The notes below the pieces were generated by a model, which was given only the letters and a program-made list of their open reading frames with translations, was not told the origin of the DNA and did no database searches. Below are positions 25,163 to 33,689 of a stretch of 64,000 nt of DNA, piece after piece. Source of the DNA: Sulfuricurvum sp. PC08-66. GTDB taxonomy: Bacteria > Campylobacterota > Campylobacteria > Campylobacterales > Sulfurimonadaceae. Where the stretch lies: contig JQIT01000012.1 of NCBI GenBank assembly GCA_000830255.1, positions 27,481 to 91,480 of the forward strand. Reading direction: 5' to 3'. The stretch's first letter is position 1, and every line of letters begins with the position of its first letter. Made by a program: the position numbers and the translations under genes.

Positions 25163-25692
25163 TATTTCTCCTTTTGGGCGTGGTATAAAAAGGCTGCGAC
25201 ATCTTTGTTCTCTTTTGCCATAGCCAAATCGAAAGGTGTTGCATCGTTAAGATTTTTGGCTCTTGGGTTTGCTCCCTTTTGGACCAAATACTCTACGATA
25301 GCAAGCTCTCCCGTGAAGGCGGCTTGGTGCAGGGGCGTGATACCACTCTCGTTGGCGATATTGATATTGGCACCTCTATCGATGAGAAATTTGACCAAAT
25401 CGAGACGCTTTTGTTTGACTGCTAGATGCAGTGCGCTTATCCCAAAATCATCTTGGGCATCGATGTCCGCCTTCATCGATAGCAGATACTCTGCCATCAC
25501 AACATCTCTCATTTTTATCGCGATATGTAGTGGGGTCAATCCCGTCGAGGTAGGACGCATAACATCGTTTGGCTCTTTAGCGAGATGCGCTTTGACTTCA
25601 TCGAGATGCCCGTACATCACCGCATCGTGCAATGGCGCAAACCCACCCCACGCCATTGCCATACTCAACAACACGAAGAGAATTTTTCGCAT
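25162..25692 (-). CDS. Exported ankyrin-repeat protein
   Basis: The product has 176 residues. A signal peptide (MRKILFVLLSMAMAWGG) is followed by about five ankyrin repeats: APLHDAVMYGHLDEV, TPLHIAIKMRD, SALHLAVKQKRLDLV, TPLHQAAFTGELAIV and TPFDLAMAKENKDV, at roughly 33-residue spacing. Ankyrin repeats bind other proteins; in the periplasm such proteins have been linked to protection of catalase or to thiol chemistry, but nothing here shows the partner. It is coupled to thiS downstream and lies 3 bases after the methyltransferase gene. Confidence 0.9.
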   Translation of the reverse strand: MRKILFVLLSMAMAWGGFAPLHDAVMYGHLDEVKAHLAKEPNDVMRPTSTGLTPLHIAIKMRDVVMAEYLLSMKADIDAQDDFGISALHLAVKQKRLDLVKFLIDRGANINIANESGITPLHQAAFTGELAIVEYLVQKGANPRAKNLNDATPFDLAMAKENKDVAAFLYHAQKEK

Positions 25693-25695
25693 CGG

Positions 25696-26733
25696 TTACT
25701 CCTTGATAAAATGTACCATTTTGAACCGCTCGCCCATTATGGCAGGGTCGATGAGGGTTTTGACCTTGGTCAGCGCCAAAGTATAGGCATCAAAACCTGC
25801 ATTATCCAAGACCATCTGCAACAACTCCAAAAGTCCAAACTCCACCAAAGCTTTGAGCTGTGTCGCATAGAGCCGTGTGCCAAATCCAGCCTCTCGATAC
25901 GCCTCGATAAGATGGTCAAAGTGCACATCGTAGGTGATATCGCTTCGCCCAAAATGCGCCCCTAGATCCAAACCCTCTTCAAAAAGCGGATGCACTTTGT
26001 GCGCGGCATAAAGTCGTATCGAGAAGTCGTATCGAGGGGTAATATCTCCATAATCAAAGGTGACAAATTCGCTTTTGTGTGCGGCACGCGCCATAGCCGA
26101 TGCGAAGGCTTCGTAGCCTATTGCTACTTCACCTTTGGTGCGTCCGTATCGATGTGCCATCTCCAACGCATAGCTATCGTCTCCCTCGAAAAGGATGTGA
26201 TGCGCCTCATCGACCAGCGCGGTTTTGCCCTCATAGACCAATGCACAAGGGAATGCATCGAAAATTTCATTGGCGACGAAAAACGCCTCTGCCAGAGGTG
26301 CCTCACCCATCGACTCTATCGAATCGAAATGCAAAAGCTTCACGGCATCGCCAAAAGCGTCGCGAAAATAGTCACGTTGCGCTTGGGCGACATCGGCTTT
26401 GCGCTCGACAATACCAAAAGAGAGCGTCTCCAAAAGTGCAGGTCGCAGCGTATAGATAAACTCTATCATGTCTGCAAGCATATACCCTTTGTGCGCACCA
26501 ATTTCACACACACACGTATGCTCGCTCAACGCCCCCTCATCGATACGACGAATGAGATAGCGTGCAATGCTACCGCCGAAAAATTTACTCGTACTTACCG
26601 CCGTGTAAAAATCCCCCGCTTTGCCTATAGGCGCGAAGGTGGTGTAGTACCCACGCTCTCCATAGAGCCACGCATGCATATAGTCGTTAAAAGGTTCGAG
26701 CGCCATCGAAGCGTTAGAGGTCAAAAAGCGCAC
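25696..26733 (-). CDS. SAM-dependent methyltransferase of the MidA/NDUFAF7 (COG1565) family
   Basis: The product has 345 residues from GTG 26733; ATG 26706 (MALEPFNDYM) is an alternative and neither has a good ribosome site. The SAM-binding core is seen in VCEIGAHKGYMLADM near 94-108. The family-specific FFVANEIFDAFPCALV stretch lies near 150-165, and VTFDYGDITPRYDF follows. Upstream the YYTTFAPIGKAGDFYTAVST block is typical of this family (usual form GYYT...GDFxT). The mitochondrial relative methylates an arginine of complex I NDUFS2; the bacterial substrate is unknown, possibly NuoD-like. The start overlaps the end of argD by 20 bases. Confidence 0.82.
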   Translation of the reverse strand: MRFLTSNASMALEPFNDYMHAWLYGERGYYTTFAPIGKAGDFYTAVSTSKFFGGSIARYLIRRIDEGALSEHTCVCEIGAHKGYMLADMIEFIYTLRPALLETLSFGIVERKADVAQAQRDYFRDAFGDAVKLLHFDSIESMGEAPLAEAFFVANEIFDAFPCALVYEGKTALVDEAHHILFEGDDSYALEMAHRYGRTKGEVAIGYEAFASAMARAAHKSEFVTFDYGDITPRYDFSIRLYAAHKVHPLFEEGLDLGAHFGRSDITYDVHFDHLIEAYREAGFGTRLYATQLKALVEFGLLELLQMVLDNAGFDAYTLALTKVKTLIDPAIMGERFKMVHFIKE

Positions 26734-27892
26734 TTTCCAAACGTGCGAAACCTTGACTCATCTCATCTTCGGTCATCGTCAATGCAGGCAAAAAGCGCAA
26801 CGTATTTCGACCCGCTTTGAGCACCAAGAGATAGTGTGCGTGCGCTTTGGCAATAACATTTGCCACGGGAATGTCAGGATTGACACGCAATCCTTGGATA
26901 AGTCCAATGCCCACATGCTTGGTAAAAATTGCAGGAAATTTGACCAAAAGTGCCTCTACGTGTGCATCAAAAGCACGCGCAAGTTGGTCGATACGTTTGG
27001 CATCGTACGCCTCTTTGAGAATCGACAACACCTCCAATGCCGCTGAAGTGACCAAATAATTACCCCCAAACGTGGAGCCGTGATCACCCCCATGCAGTAC
27101 ATCCAACGGTGTCAAAATCGCTCCGATGGGCACACCGCCACCTAGACCTTTGGCAAGTGTAATGACATCAGGCTTGATGCCGTAGGTTTGCGATGCCGTA
27201 AATTCGCCCGTGCGATAGACACCTGTTTGGACTTCATCGACGATGAGCAAAACATTGCGCGCTTTGCACAACTTGGCAAGTGCTTGCACCTTTGCTTTGT
27301 CTTGCGCTTCGACCCCGCCTTCGCCTTGGACGAGTTCTATCATCACCGCGACCGTGTGCTCATCGATGAGACTCTCGATAGCATCGATATCTTTGGCATA
27401 GACAAATCCATCGGGGAAGGGACCAAAATAGGTGTGCATGTCTGGCTGACCTGTCGCCTTGAGCGCTGAAATGGTACGTCCATGAAACGAATGGTCAAGC
27501 GTGATAATTTTGTAGCGTTTGGGCACGCCATCTTTTTCACCATATTTGCGCGCGATTTTGATTGCGCCCTCATTGGCTTCAGCCCCTGAATTGGCGAAAA
27601 AGCATTTGACCTTTTGGTCGTAGAGCGCATTGATAGCTTGGGCCAATTTAGCCTGTGGCTCGATGACATAGAGATTGGAGATGTGCAAAATTTTTTGCGC
27701 TTGTTGGGCGATGGCTGTGGCTACACGCGCATTGGCATGCCCTACGCTACACACCCCAATACCAGAGGTGAAGTCGATGTAGTGTTGCTGTGCATCGTCC
27801 CACAGGGTCGCATTGTCCCCTTTGACGAAGTTGGTGTAGTTGCGTTTATACGTGGGCATTACGTACGTTTGGTCGATGGTTTGTAGATTCAT
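26714..27892 (-). CDS. argD: Acetylornithine/succinyldiaminopimelate aminotransferase
   Basis: The product has 392 residues of a class III, PLP-dependent aminotransferase. Landmarks are FTSGIGVCSVGHANARV near residues 42-57, the FANSGAEANEGAIK phosphate-binding loop near 94-107, and DEVQTGVYRTGEF with the PLP-contacting Asp. The lysine that binds PLP is in TLAKGLGGGVPIGA. ArgD acts in arginine synthesis and can also serve lysine synthesis. It is coupled by 4-base overlap to the oxidoreductase gene upstream and overlaps the methyltransferase downstream. Confidence 0.95.
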   Translation of the reverse strand: MNLQTIDQTYVMPTYKRNYTNFVKGDNATLWDDAQQHYIDFTSGIGVCSVGHANARVATAIAQQAQKILHISNLYVIEPQAKLAQAINALYDQKVKCFFANSGAEANEGAIKIARKYGEKDGVPKRYKIITLDHSFHGRTISALKATGQPDMHTYFGPFPDGFVYAKDIDAIESLIDEHTVAVMIELVQGEGGVEAQDKAKVQALAKLCKARNVLLIVDEVQTGVYRTGEFTASQTYGIKPDVITLAKGLGGGVPIGAILTPLDVLHGGDHGSTFGGNYLVTSAALEVLSILKEAYDAKRIDQLARAFDAHVEALLVKFPAIFTKHVGIGLIQGLRVNPDIPVANVIAKAHAHYLLVLKAGRNTLRFLPALTMTEDEMSQGFARLESALFDL

Positions 27893-29622
27893 AGTGTTGT
27901 TACCTTTATTGAGATTTCTTGAAAAATAGCGCTGTTTCCTTGCGCACTCGCACGATTGGATGTCAAATAGTTAAGCTTAGGCGTACCAGAGTAAATCATA
28001 GCGGTATCGCTACGCAACTGTTCGTCATGAAGTACCTCTAGCTCGATAGCACCTACCTCGCTTTGAATGTGTACTCTACTGCCTTGGGCAATGCCTAACT
28101 CTGGAGAGAGATAGAGTGCCTTTGAGCGCCTAAACTGAGAATTGAGACTGTGCCTCGATTTGGGACTAATAAGCCACAACCCCTCCTGTATGAAATCATC
28201 GTGCATCTCCTCGATAAAGAGAAACTTCTCATCCTCGGTAAAAAAGCCCTCAGCATAGGGTATTTCAGAGCGACCGTTGATGCGATAGACGTTGTCATGC
28301 AGATGTGTCGATTGTGCCGTGAGGCTATCGATGATAGACTCTTGGCTAGGCAAAGGAGCATACCCAAAGTGCGCACACAATTGTTGCGCCAAATCATATT
28401 CACTTATACCCTGCGTGCTCTCTTTGAGTGGGAGCATCGTTTTGAGTGTATTGTCACCGTAGCTAATTCGCACATCCTTTTTGCTCAGGAAATCTACCCC
28501 TGCGATGACAACATTGGCTCTTTGGGCTGTTTCATTTTCATCCAGACCAAAATAGACCACTTTTTTGCCCGCCATTGCCGCCTCTTGCGCCGCACTGTTG
28601 GGCATCATCCCCAAAGGATTGGCACCTTGTACCACTATCAAATCGTACTTGCTAAAATCGACGGTCACTTTGCTCACGCTTTTGGCACGCATGCCTAGAG
28701 GATTGTCGATATCGACCATGCTATCGCCTAGGAAATTGACACCGCACCCTTCGCGCCCCATATGTCCCAAGAGCATTGCCAAGCTATCGATAGCATGAAG
28801 CACACTGTCGCCGTGACTGTACGCTTGCACGCTTCGACCTACAAGATAGACCACCTTTTGGTGCGCCACCATCTCCAAAAAAGTATAAATTTGGCTAGGC
28901 AATACATCCGATTTTTCTATGGCGCGCTTGATACGCATCGAACGCAAGAAATCGTAGTACCACGTATAGTTTTCACTTTTATGCTCTACGTCAGCAATAT
29001 CTACCAACTCTTCCATGTGTGCAAAACGTGCCAACAAAAGTGCTAGATAGATATCTCCACGCGGTTTTATTTGGATATGCAAATGTGCCTTTTGGGCAAG
29101 TTTGGTTTTTCGGGGGTCGATGACGATGAGTTTTTTGCCCTCGATAAGGCGCATCATATGAGAATTGGTCACATCGATGTTACGTCCCCATACCACTACC
29201 GTATCGCAGAGCGCTATTTGACTTGGCTCTACGAGGTAATTTTTGCCTCGTCCTGCCTCTATGCCTGCGGCACCTGCTCCATCACACAAAGAGCCATGCG
29301 TTGTCACGCCACCGTGCTGTGCAAAAAAATATTCCAAGGATTGTTGCAGTACTCCTAGATTGCCACTGCCTCGATAGAGAAGTGTTCGTTCTTTGGGTGT
29401 GGTAGAGAGATAGGAGAGAAGCTGGCCAACACACTCTTGCGCTGTTGCCGAGACTCCCTCAATATGCGAAGAGAGGGGTGGTCGATGCTTGATATTTGTA
29501 TAGAGATGCTCACACAATGCACCCTGTGTGAAACTATCGCTACCGCCTTTGAGTGCGTCACCCTCGACGACGACATGACACGCGTCATAACAGTCGAGTG
29601 GGCAGGCGGTATGGTGTGTCAT
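27889..29622 (-). CDS. Molybdopterin oxidoreductase, short formate-dehydrogenase-like form
   Basis: The product has 577 residues, short for the family (700 or more). Cysteines C7, C11, C15 and C37 form the N-terminal [4Fe-4S] motif. HGSLCDGAGAAG near 109-120 would supply the Mo-ligating Cys. VVVWGRNIDVTNSH, the VIDPRKTKLAQKA strand and a later QGANPLGMMPNS are standard cofactor-binding blocks. The C-terminal dinucleotide-binding domain (about 470-577) is present but compact. There is no Tat signal, so it acts in the cytoplasm. No electron-transfer or membrane subunit lies beside it. The substrate is unknown. It sits between oadB (12 bases) and argD (overlap). Confidence 0.85.
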   Translation of the reverse strand: MTHHTACPLDCYDACHVVVEGDALKGGSDSFTQGALCEHLYTNIKHRPPLSSHIEGVSATAQECVGQLLSYLSTTPKERTLLYRGSGNLGVLQQSLEYFFAQHGGVTTHGSLCDGAGAAGIEAGRGKNYLVEPSQIALCDTVVVWGRNIDVTNSHMMRLIEGKKLIVIDPRKTKLAQKAHLHIQIKPRGDIYLALLLARFAHMEELVDIADVEHKSENYTWYYDFLRSMRIKRAIEKSDVLPSQIYTFLEMVAHQKVVYLVGRSVQAYSHGDSVLHAIDSLAMLLGHMGREGCGVNFLGDSMVDIDNPLGMRAKSVSKVTVDFSKYDLIVVQGANPLGMMPNSAAQEAAMAGKKVVYFGLDENETAQRANVVIAGVDFLSKKDVRISYGDNTLKTMLPLKESTQGISEYDLAQQLCAHFGYAPLPSQESIIDSLTAQSTHLHDNVYRINGRSEIPYAEGFFTEDEKFLFIEEMHDDFIQEGLWLISPKSRHSLNSQFRRSKALYLSPELGIAQGSRVHIQSEVGAIELEVLHDEQLRSDTAMIYSGTPKLNYLTSNRASAQGNSAIFQEISIKVTTL

Positions 29623-29634
29623 AGCTGTTTTGGG

Positions 29635-30936
29635 CTAGGCAAAAATAGAGATCATAACACCTGCAGCAACGGCAGACCCAATAACTCCAGCGACATTGGG
29701 TCCCATTGCATGCATCAAAAGCATATTGGTAGGGTCTGCTTTCATCCCCTCTTTGTTGGATACACGTGCCGCCATAGGTACTGCTGATACGCCCGCACTT
29801 CCAATAAGCGGATTGATTTTGTTGGTCGAAAATTTGTTCATCACTTTTGCCATGATGACACCAGCCGCTGTTCCTACTCCAAAAGCAGTTACACCCAAAA
29901 CCATAATAGCCAATGTCTCACCGACCAAAAATTGATCCGCTGCCAACTTGGAGCCTACAGCAAGACCTAAGAAAATGGTAACGATGTTTATCATCGCGTT
30001 TTGCAAGGTGTCATTGAGACGCTCTACTACACCTGACTCTTTGATAAAGTTACCAAACATAAACGCCCCAATAAGCGGAGTAGACTCAGGCAAAATCATA
30101 ATCGAGAGCACCAACACGGTCAAAGGAAAGACCAATTTTTCCATACGTGTGACATGACGCAATGTCGTCATACGAATTTTGCGCTCTTCGGGAGTCGTCA
30201 AAGCACGCATTATCGGAGGCTGAATGATAGGCACCATCGCCATATAGGAGTAGGAAGCCACTGCAATCGCACCCAACAGCTCTGGTGCCAACGCTGATGC
30301 AATGTAAATCGAAGTCGGACCGTCCGCCCCACCGATGATACTAATGGCTGAAGCTTGTTGCAGTGTGAAATCGAAAAGGTCGGTATATTGCGAGAGTGCC
30401 GCCGCACCAATGAGCGTCCCAAAAATCCCAAATTGTGCCGCCGCACCCAAAAGTGCTGTGCGAGGATTTGAGAGGAGTGGTCCAAAATCGGTCATCGCTC
30501 CCACTCCCATGAAAATGAGAATCGGGAAGAGCTGATTAGCAATACCCATTTGATAAATAATGCCCAAAAAGCCATCGTGCCCTGCAATTCCAGCGACGGG
30601 AATATTGGCTAGCAATCCACCAAAGGCAATGGGAATGAGCAAGAGTGGCTCAAATCCTTTGGCAATGGCGAGATAAAAGAGGAGGAAGGTGACCAAAATC
30701 ATAATGACACGACCCCATCCTTTGTGGAAATCGCTCATCGGTTCACCATGCGCACTCAACTCATTGGGGTTTGGGTGAATAACAGCATTGATACCTGTCG
30801 ATTCGATGAAGTTTTCAATCATCTCCAACATCGGTTTTTGCTCATAAGGTTGCTGTAATTTAGCCGCCTCTTCTGCTGTCACAGCAAAGAGATGTGTACT
30901 CAACGCCAACAAAAAGAGTAATACGATTTTTTTCAT
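29635..30936 (-). CDS. oadB: Sodium-pumping decarboxylase subunit beta
   Basis: The product has 433 residues with an N-terminal signal-like helix and a leading polar segment, then about ten further hydrophobic helices. Family motifs include [34 protein letters not shown] (the conserved Asp in the Na+ path) and the C-terminal [16 protein letters not shown] with [16 protein letters not shown]. OadB couples decarboxylation of the carboxybiotin made by OadA to export of Na+. Together with oadA and oadG it forms a complete oxaloacetate-decarboxylase-type membrane complex. Confidence 0.95.
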   Translation of the reverse strand: MKKIVLLFLLALSTHLFAVTAEEAAKLQQPYEQKPMLEMIENFIESTGINAVIHPNPNELSAHGEPMSDFHKGWGRVIMILVTFLLFYLAIAKGFEPLLLIPIAFGGLLANIPVAGIAGHDGFLGIIYQMGIANQLFPILIFMGVGAMTDFGPLLSNPRTALLGAAAQFGIFGTLIGAAALSQYTDLFDFTLQQASAISIIGGADGPTSIYIASALAPELLGAIAVASYSYMAMVPIIQPPIMRALTTPEERKIRMTTLRHVTRMEKLVFPLTVLVLSIMILPESTPLIGAFMFGNFIKESGVVERLNDTLQNAMINIVTIFLGLAVGSKLAADQFLVGETLAIMVLGVTAFGVGTAAGVIMAKVMNKFSTNKINPLIGSAGVSAVPMAARVSNKEGMKADPTNMLLMHAMGPNVAGVIGSAVAAGVMISIFA

Positions 30937-30940
30937 TCTA

Positions 30941-32713
30941 CTACTCCATAGTGACGACGACTTGACCTTCAGTGACCTTGTCGCCAGTATTCACGTGCAC
31001 TGCTTTGACTACACCACCACGAGGTGCTACAACATCAATTTCCATTTTCATCGCTTCGATGATGACCAATTTATCGCCCTCTTTGACACTTTGTCCCGCT
31101 TTGACGATAACCTTCCAAATACTGCCTGGTAGGAGTGCTTTTACGCTCTCTCCACCTGAACTATTTGCACTTGTAGATTCGCCATTGCTAGAGATAACTT
31201 GAATATTCGCATCACCTTGTGCTACTTGAACGCTAAACTTTTCGCCGTTTACAACTACGGTGTAATTCCCATCTGCCACTGTTGTGTTCTCCTCTTTTTT
31301 CATACTGCTTTTTTTACGTACATTGACAACTGCTTCACCTTTGAGAAAGGTAATACCCTTCTCTTGACACGCCGCCGCGATAAAAATATTCTCTTCGCTG
31401 GTGGCAATACCCTCTTTTTCAAGCGCGGCTTTCCAATACCCCAACGATTTCGTCTCATCCTCTTGCGCCAAATCGATAGCATGTTTGGTAGTAGGTGCTA
31501 GACCCAATTTCTCTGAAGCGATTTTGACGATTTCAGGGTCTGGTGCCACAGGAGTTTTACCAAAATAGCCCAAAACCATCTTGCCATAGCCTGGAGCGAT
31601 AGCTTTCCAAGGACCTTGCATGACGTTGTTGAGCGCTTGTTGGAAATAAAACTGCGATACAGGTGTCACAGAGGTACCGTATCCACCCTTCTCAACCACT
31701 TCACGCATCGCATCGATGACCTCTGGAAAACGGTCGAGGATATTATTGTCACGCATCATTTGCGTATTGGCTGTAAGTGCGCCTCCTGGCATAGGTGAGA
31801 AGGGAATGAGTGGCGATACCATCGTCGCTTCTGGTGGCATAAAATAGTCATCCAACGCATGTGCAAGCTCTTTTTCATAGACCAAAATTTTGTCAATTTC
31901 CAAGCCACCAAGGTCATAATTCATCCCTTTGGTCGCGTGGAGCATCGTCAAAATATCAGGCTGACTTGTCCCACCTGATACAGGTGAAGCTGCCATATCG
32001 ATACCATCGACACCCGCTTCAAGAGCTGCGAGATAGACCGCTACAGAAACCCCTGCTGTCTCATGCGTATGTAGACGTAGATGTGTTCCTTCGGGTAGAA
32101 GTTTACGTGCCATTTTGATAGTTTCGTGTACTTTGTGTGGACTGCTTGTGCCCGATGCATCCTTGAAACAGACCGAACTATAGGGAATACCGCTGTCGAG
32201 AATTGCACGCAACGTCTTCTCATAAAAGGCTACGTCATGTGCACCATAACACCCTGGAGGCAAATCCATCATCGTCACAACCACTTCGTGTTTGAGACCA
32301 TGATGTACGATACGTTCTGCGGAGTATTTGAGGTTCTCTATATCATTAAGTGCGTCAAAATTTCGGATGGTGGTTGCACCATGTTTTTTGAACATTTTGG
32401 CGTGCAAATCGATAAGCTCAGGAGCACCTGTATCGAGCATAACCGTATTGACACCACGTGCAAGCGTTTGCAAATTCGCCTCAGGGCCAACAATGGCGCG
32501 AAAGCGATCCATCATCGTAAAGGCATCTTCGTTGAGGTAGAAATAGAGGCTTTGGAAACGCGCTCCGCCCCCAAACTCAAAGTGCGTGATACCTGCACGC
32601 TTTGCCGCTTCGACAGCAGGAAAGAAATCCTCCATCAATACACGCCCACCAAAAACGGATTGAAACCCGTCTCGGAAGGTCGTATCCATTACATCAATAA
32701 ACTTTTTTGCCAT
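30941..32713 (-). CDS. oadA: Oxaloacetate decarboxylase alpha subunit / pyruvate carboxylase subunit B type
   Basis: The product has 590 residues. Residues 1-460 are a carboxyltransferase TIM barrel with [10 protein letters not shown] near 10-19, a metal-binding HTHETAG and the catalytic Lys in VCFKDASG. Residues 510-590 are a biotinyl domain with the biotinylated K556 in EAMKMEI. The linker near 480-510 is Ser/Asn-rich. The OadB and OadG neighbours indicate a sodium-pumping decarboxylase; in Campylobacterota similar proteins act as the PycB half of pyruvate carboxylase. Both roles interconvert pyruvate and oxaloacetate, and the window does not settle the direction. No biotin carboxylase gene is adjacent. 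Confidence 0.93.
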   Translation of the reverse strand: MAKKFIDVMDTTFRDGFQSVFGGRVLMEDFFPAVEAAKRAGITHFEFGGGARFQSLYFYLNEDAFTMMDRFRAIVGPEANLQTLARGVNTVMLDTGAPELIDLHAKMFKKHGATTIRNFDALNDIENLKYSAERIVHHGLKHEVVVTMMDLPPGCYGAHDVAFYEKTLRAILDSGIPYSSVCFKDASGTSSPHKVHETIKMARKLLPEGTHLRLHTHETAGVSVAVYLAALEAGVDGIDMAASPVSGGTSQPDILTMLHATKGMNYDLGGLEIDKILVYEKELAHALDDYFMPPEATMVSPLIPFSPMPGGALTANTQMMRDNNILDRFPEVIDAMREVVEKGGYGTSVTPVSQFYFQQALNNVMQGPWKAIAPGYGKMVLGYFGKTPVAPDPEIVKIASEKLGLAPTTKHAIDLAQEDETKSLGYWKAALEKEGIATSEENIFIAAACQEKGITFLKGEAVVNVRKKSSMKKEENTTVADGNYTVVVNGEKFSVQVAQGDANIQVISSNGESTSANSSGGESVKALLPGSIWKVIVKAGQSVKEGDKLVIIEAMKMEIDVVAPRGGVVKAVHVNTGDKVTEGQVVVTME

Positions 32714-32722
32714 CGGAGTCCT

Positions 32723-32962
32723 TTATGCCTTGTGTTGGTTATGATGTAAAATCGCCGCCATAATAGCTGCCACTCTATTTTTACTGGATGAAGTAGATTG
32801 AGTAGCAGTGTGTGTGGTAGAACTCTTTTTATCAGGGAAATAGCGTTGCAAAATTGCACCCTGAATATTCATGACAATAATCATCAAATAGAGGAACAGA
32901 TAGACCGTTCCCATTCCTAAAATCATAAATTTTGTAGCTTCCACTACCAGATTGACTTCCAT
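32723..32962 (-). CDS. oadG: Oxaloacetate decarboxylase gamma subunit
   Basis: The product has 79 residues with AAGGAG before ATG. A single transmembrane helix (about 10-33) is followed by a polar Ser/Thr linker and a C-terminal RVAAIMAAILHHNQHKA, which matches the OadG tail that binds OadA and, through histidines, zinc. OadG anchors the alpha subunit to OadB. It is the promoter-proximal gene of the oad-mop-argD-methyltransferase-ank-thiS operon. Confidence 0.9.
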   Translation of the reverse strand: MEVNLVVEATKFMILGMGTVYLFLYLMIIVMNIQGAILQRYFPDKKSSTTHTATQSTSSSKNRVAAIMAAILHHNQHKA

Positions 32963-32997
32963 TCATTCTCCTTCTCGTTTGGTGTGTGTAATAGTAG

Positions 32998-33098
32998 TGT
33001 AACAAAGTTTAAAGGGGCACAAAAAAGGGGACAAAAAAGGTGTAATATTAAAAAGTGTTACGAAAATTAGTAGTTTTTTACGAATGCTTTGTTACACT
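32998..33098. promoter_or_regulatory. Divergent oadG/ppa promoter region with inverted and direct repeats
   Basis: TACACT boxes sit in the -10 positions for oadG (minus, 32998-33003) and ppa (plus, 33093-33098). Each is the end of the same 12-mer CTTTGTTACACT, present exactly at 33087-33098 and as its reverse complement at 32998-33009. A degenerate third copy lies near 33056-33067. Between them are three imperfect 12-base direct repeats with an A-rich/GGGG pattern (33013-33024, 33025-33036, 33037-33047). Shared promoter cores plus an array of repeats suggest common regulation of both transcripts. Confidence 0.55.
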
Positions 33099-33122
33099 TC
33101 GCGAAATTTTTAAGGAGCGAAG

Positions 33123-33644
33123 ATGAATCTCGACAAAATCGGCTATGGCGAAAACCCTGACAAAGTAAAAGCGGTTATAGAAATCCCCTACGGCTCAAGC
33201 ATCAAATATGAAATCGACAAAGAGAGCGGCGCTGTCGTAGTAGACCGTGTACTACACTCAGCAATGTTCTACCCTGCAAACTATGGCTTTGTAAGCAACA
33301 CCCTTTCACAAGACGGTGACCCAGCAGATGTACTCGTACTCAACCAGTATCCTCTACAAGCAGGCAGTGTTATCAATTGTCGTTTAGTTGGTGTGTTGAT
33401 TATGGAAGATGAGAGTGGAATTGATGAGAAGCTTTTGGCTGTGCCTGTTTCCAAAATCGACCCACGCTTTGAAGAGATCAAAGATATCGATGATCTACCC
33501 AAAGCGACGTTGGCAATGGTCAAAAACTTTTTTGAGACCTATAAAATGCTAGAGCCTAACAAATGGGTAAAAGTAAAAGAGTTCGCAAACAAAGCTGCTG
33601 CAACCAAAATACTCCAAGAGGCTATCGACAACGCCAAAAAATAG
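33123..33644 (+). CDS. ppa: Inorganic pyrophosphatase (family I)
   Basis: The product has 173 residues, standard for the soluble type I enzyme that hydrolyses pyrophosphate and drives biosynthetic reactions. The metal-binding signature DGDPADVLVL lies at 64-73 (D64, D66, D69). The substrate-binding KYEIDKESG near 28-36 and YPANYGFV near 50-57 are also intact. AAGGAG lies seven bases before ATG. It is transcribed alone, divergent from oadG and convergent with serA. Confidence 0.97.
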   Translation: MNLDKIGYGENPDKVKAVIEIPYGSSIKYEIDKESGAVVVDRVLHSAMFYPANYGFVSNTLSQDGDPADVLVLNQYPLQAGSVINCRLVGVLIMEDESGIDEKLLAVPVSKIDPRFEEIKDIDDLPKATLAMVKNFFETYKMLEPNKWVKVKEFANKAAATKILQEAIDNAKK

Positions 33645-33650
33645 GCGTTG
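33629..33650 (+). terminator. Hairpin at the end of ppa
   Basis: CAACGCC and GGCGTTG form a 7-base stem with an 8-base A-rich loop around the ppa stop codon. There is no downstream T-run, so it may stabilise the 3' end more than stop transcription. Confidence 0.4.
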
Positions 33651-33658
33651 CGTAGTAT

Positions 33659-33689
33659 CAAAAAACGAAGCCTACAGATTGACGTAGGC
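33659..33689 (-). terminator. Rho-independent terminator of serA
   Basis: On the minus strand GCCTAC and GTAGGC (33684-33689 and 33670-33675) form a stem that spans the serA stop, followed by TTCG and a run of six T. This is a good intrinsic terminator for the long pheS-to-serA transcript. Confidence 0.65.
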
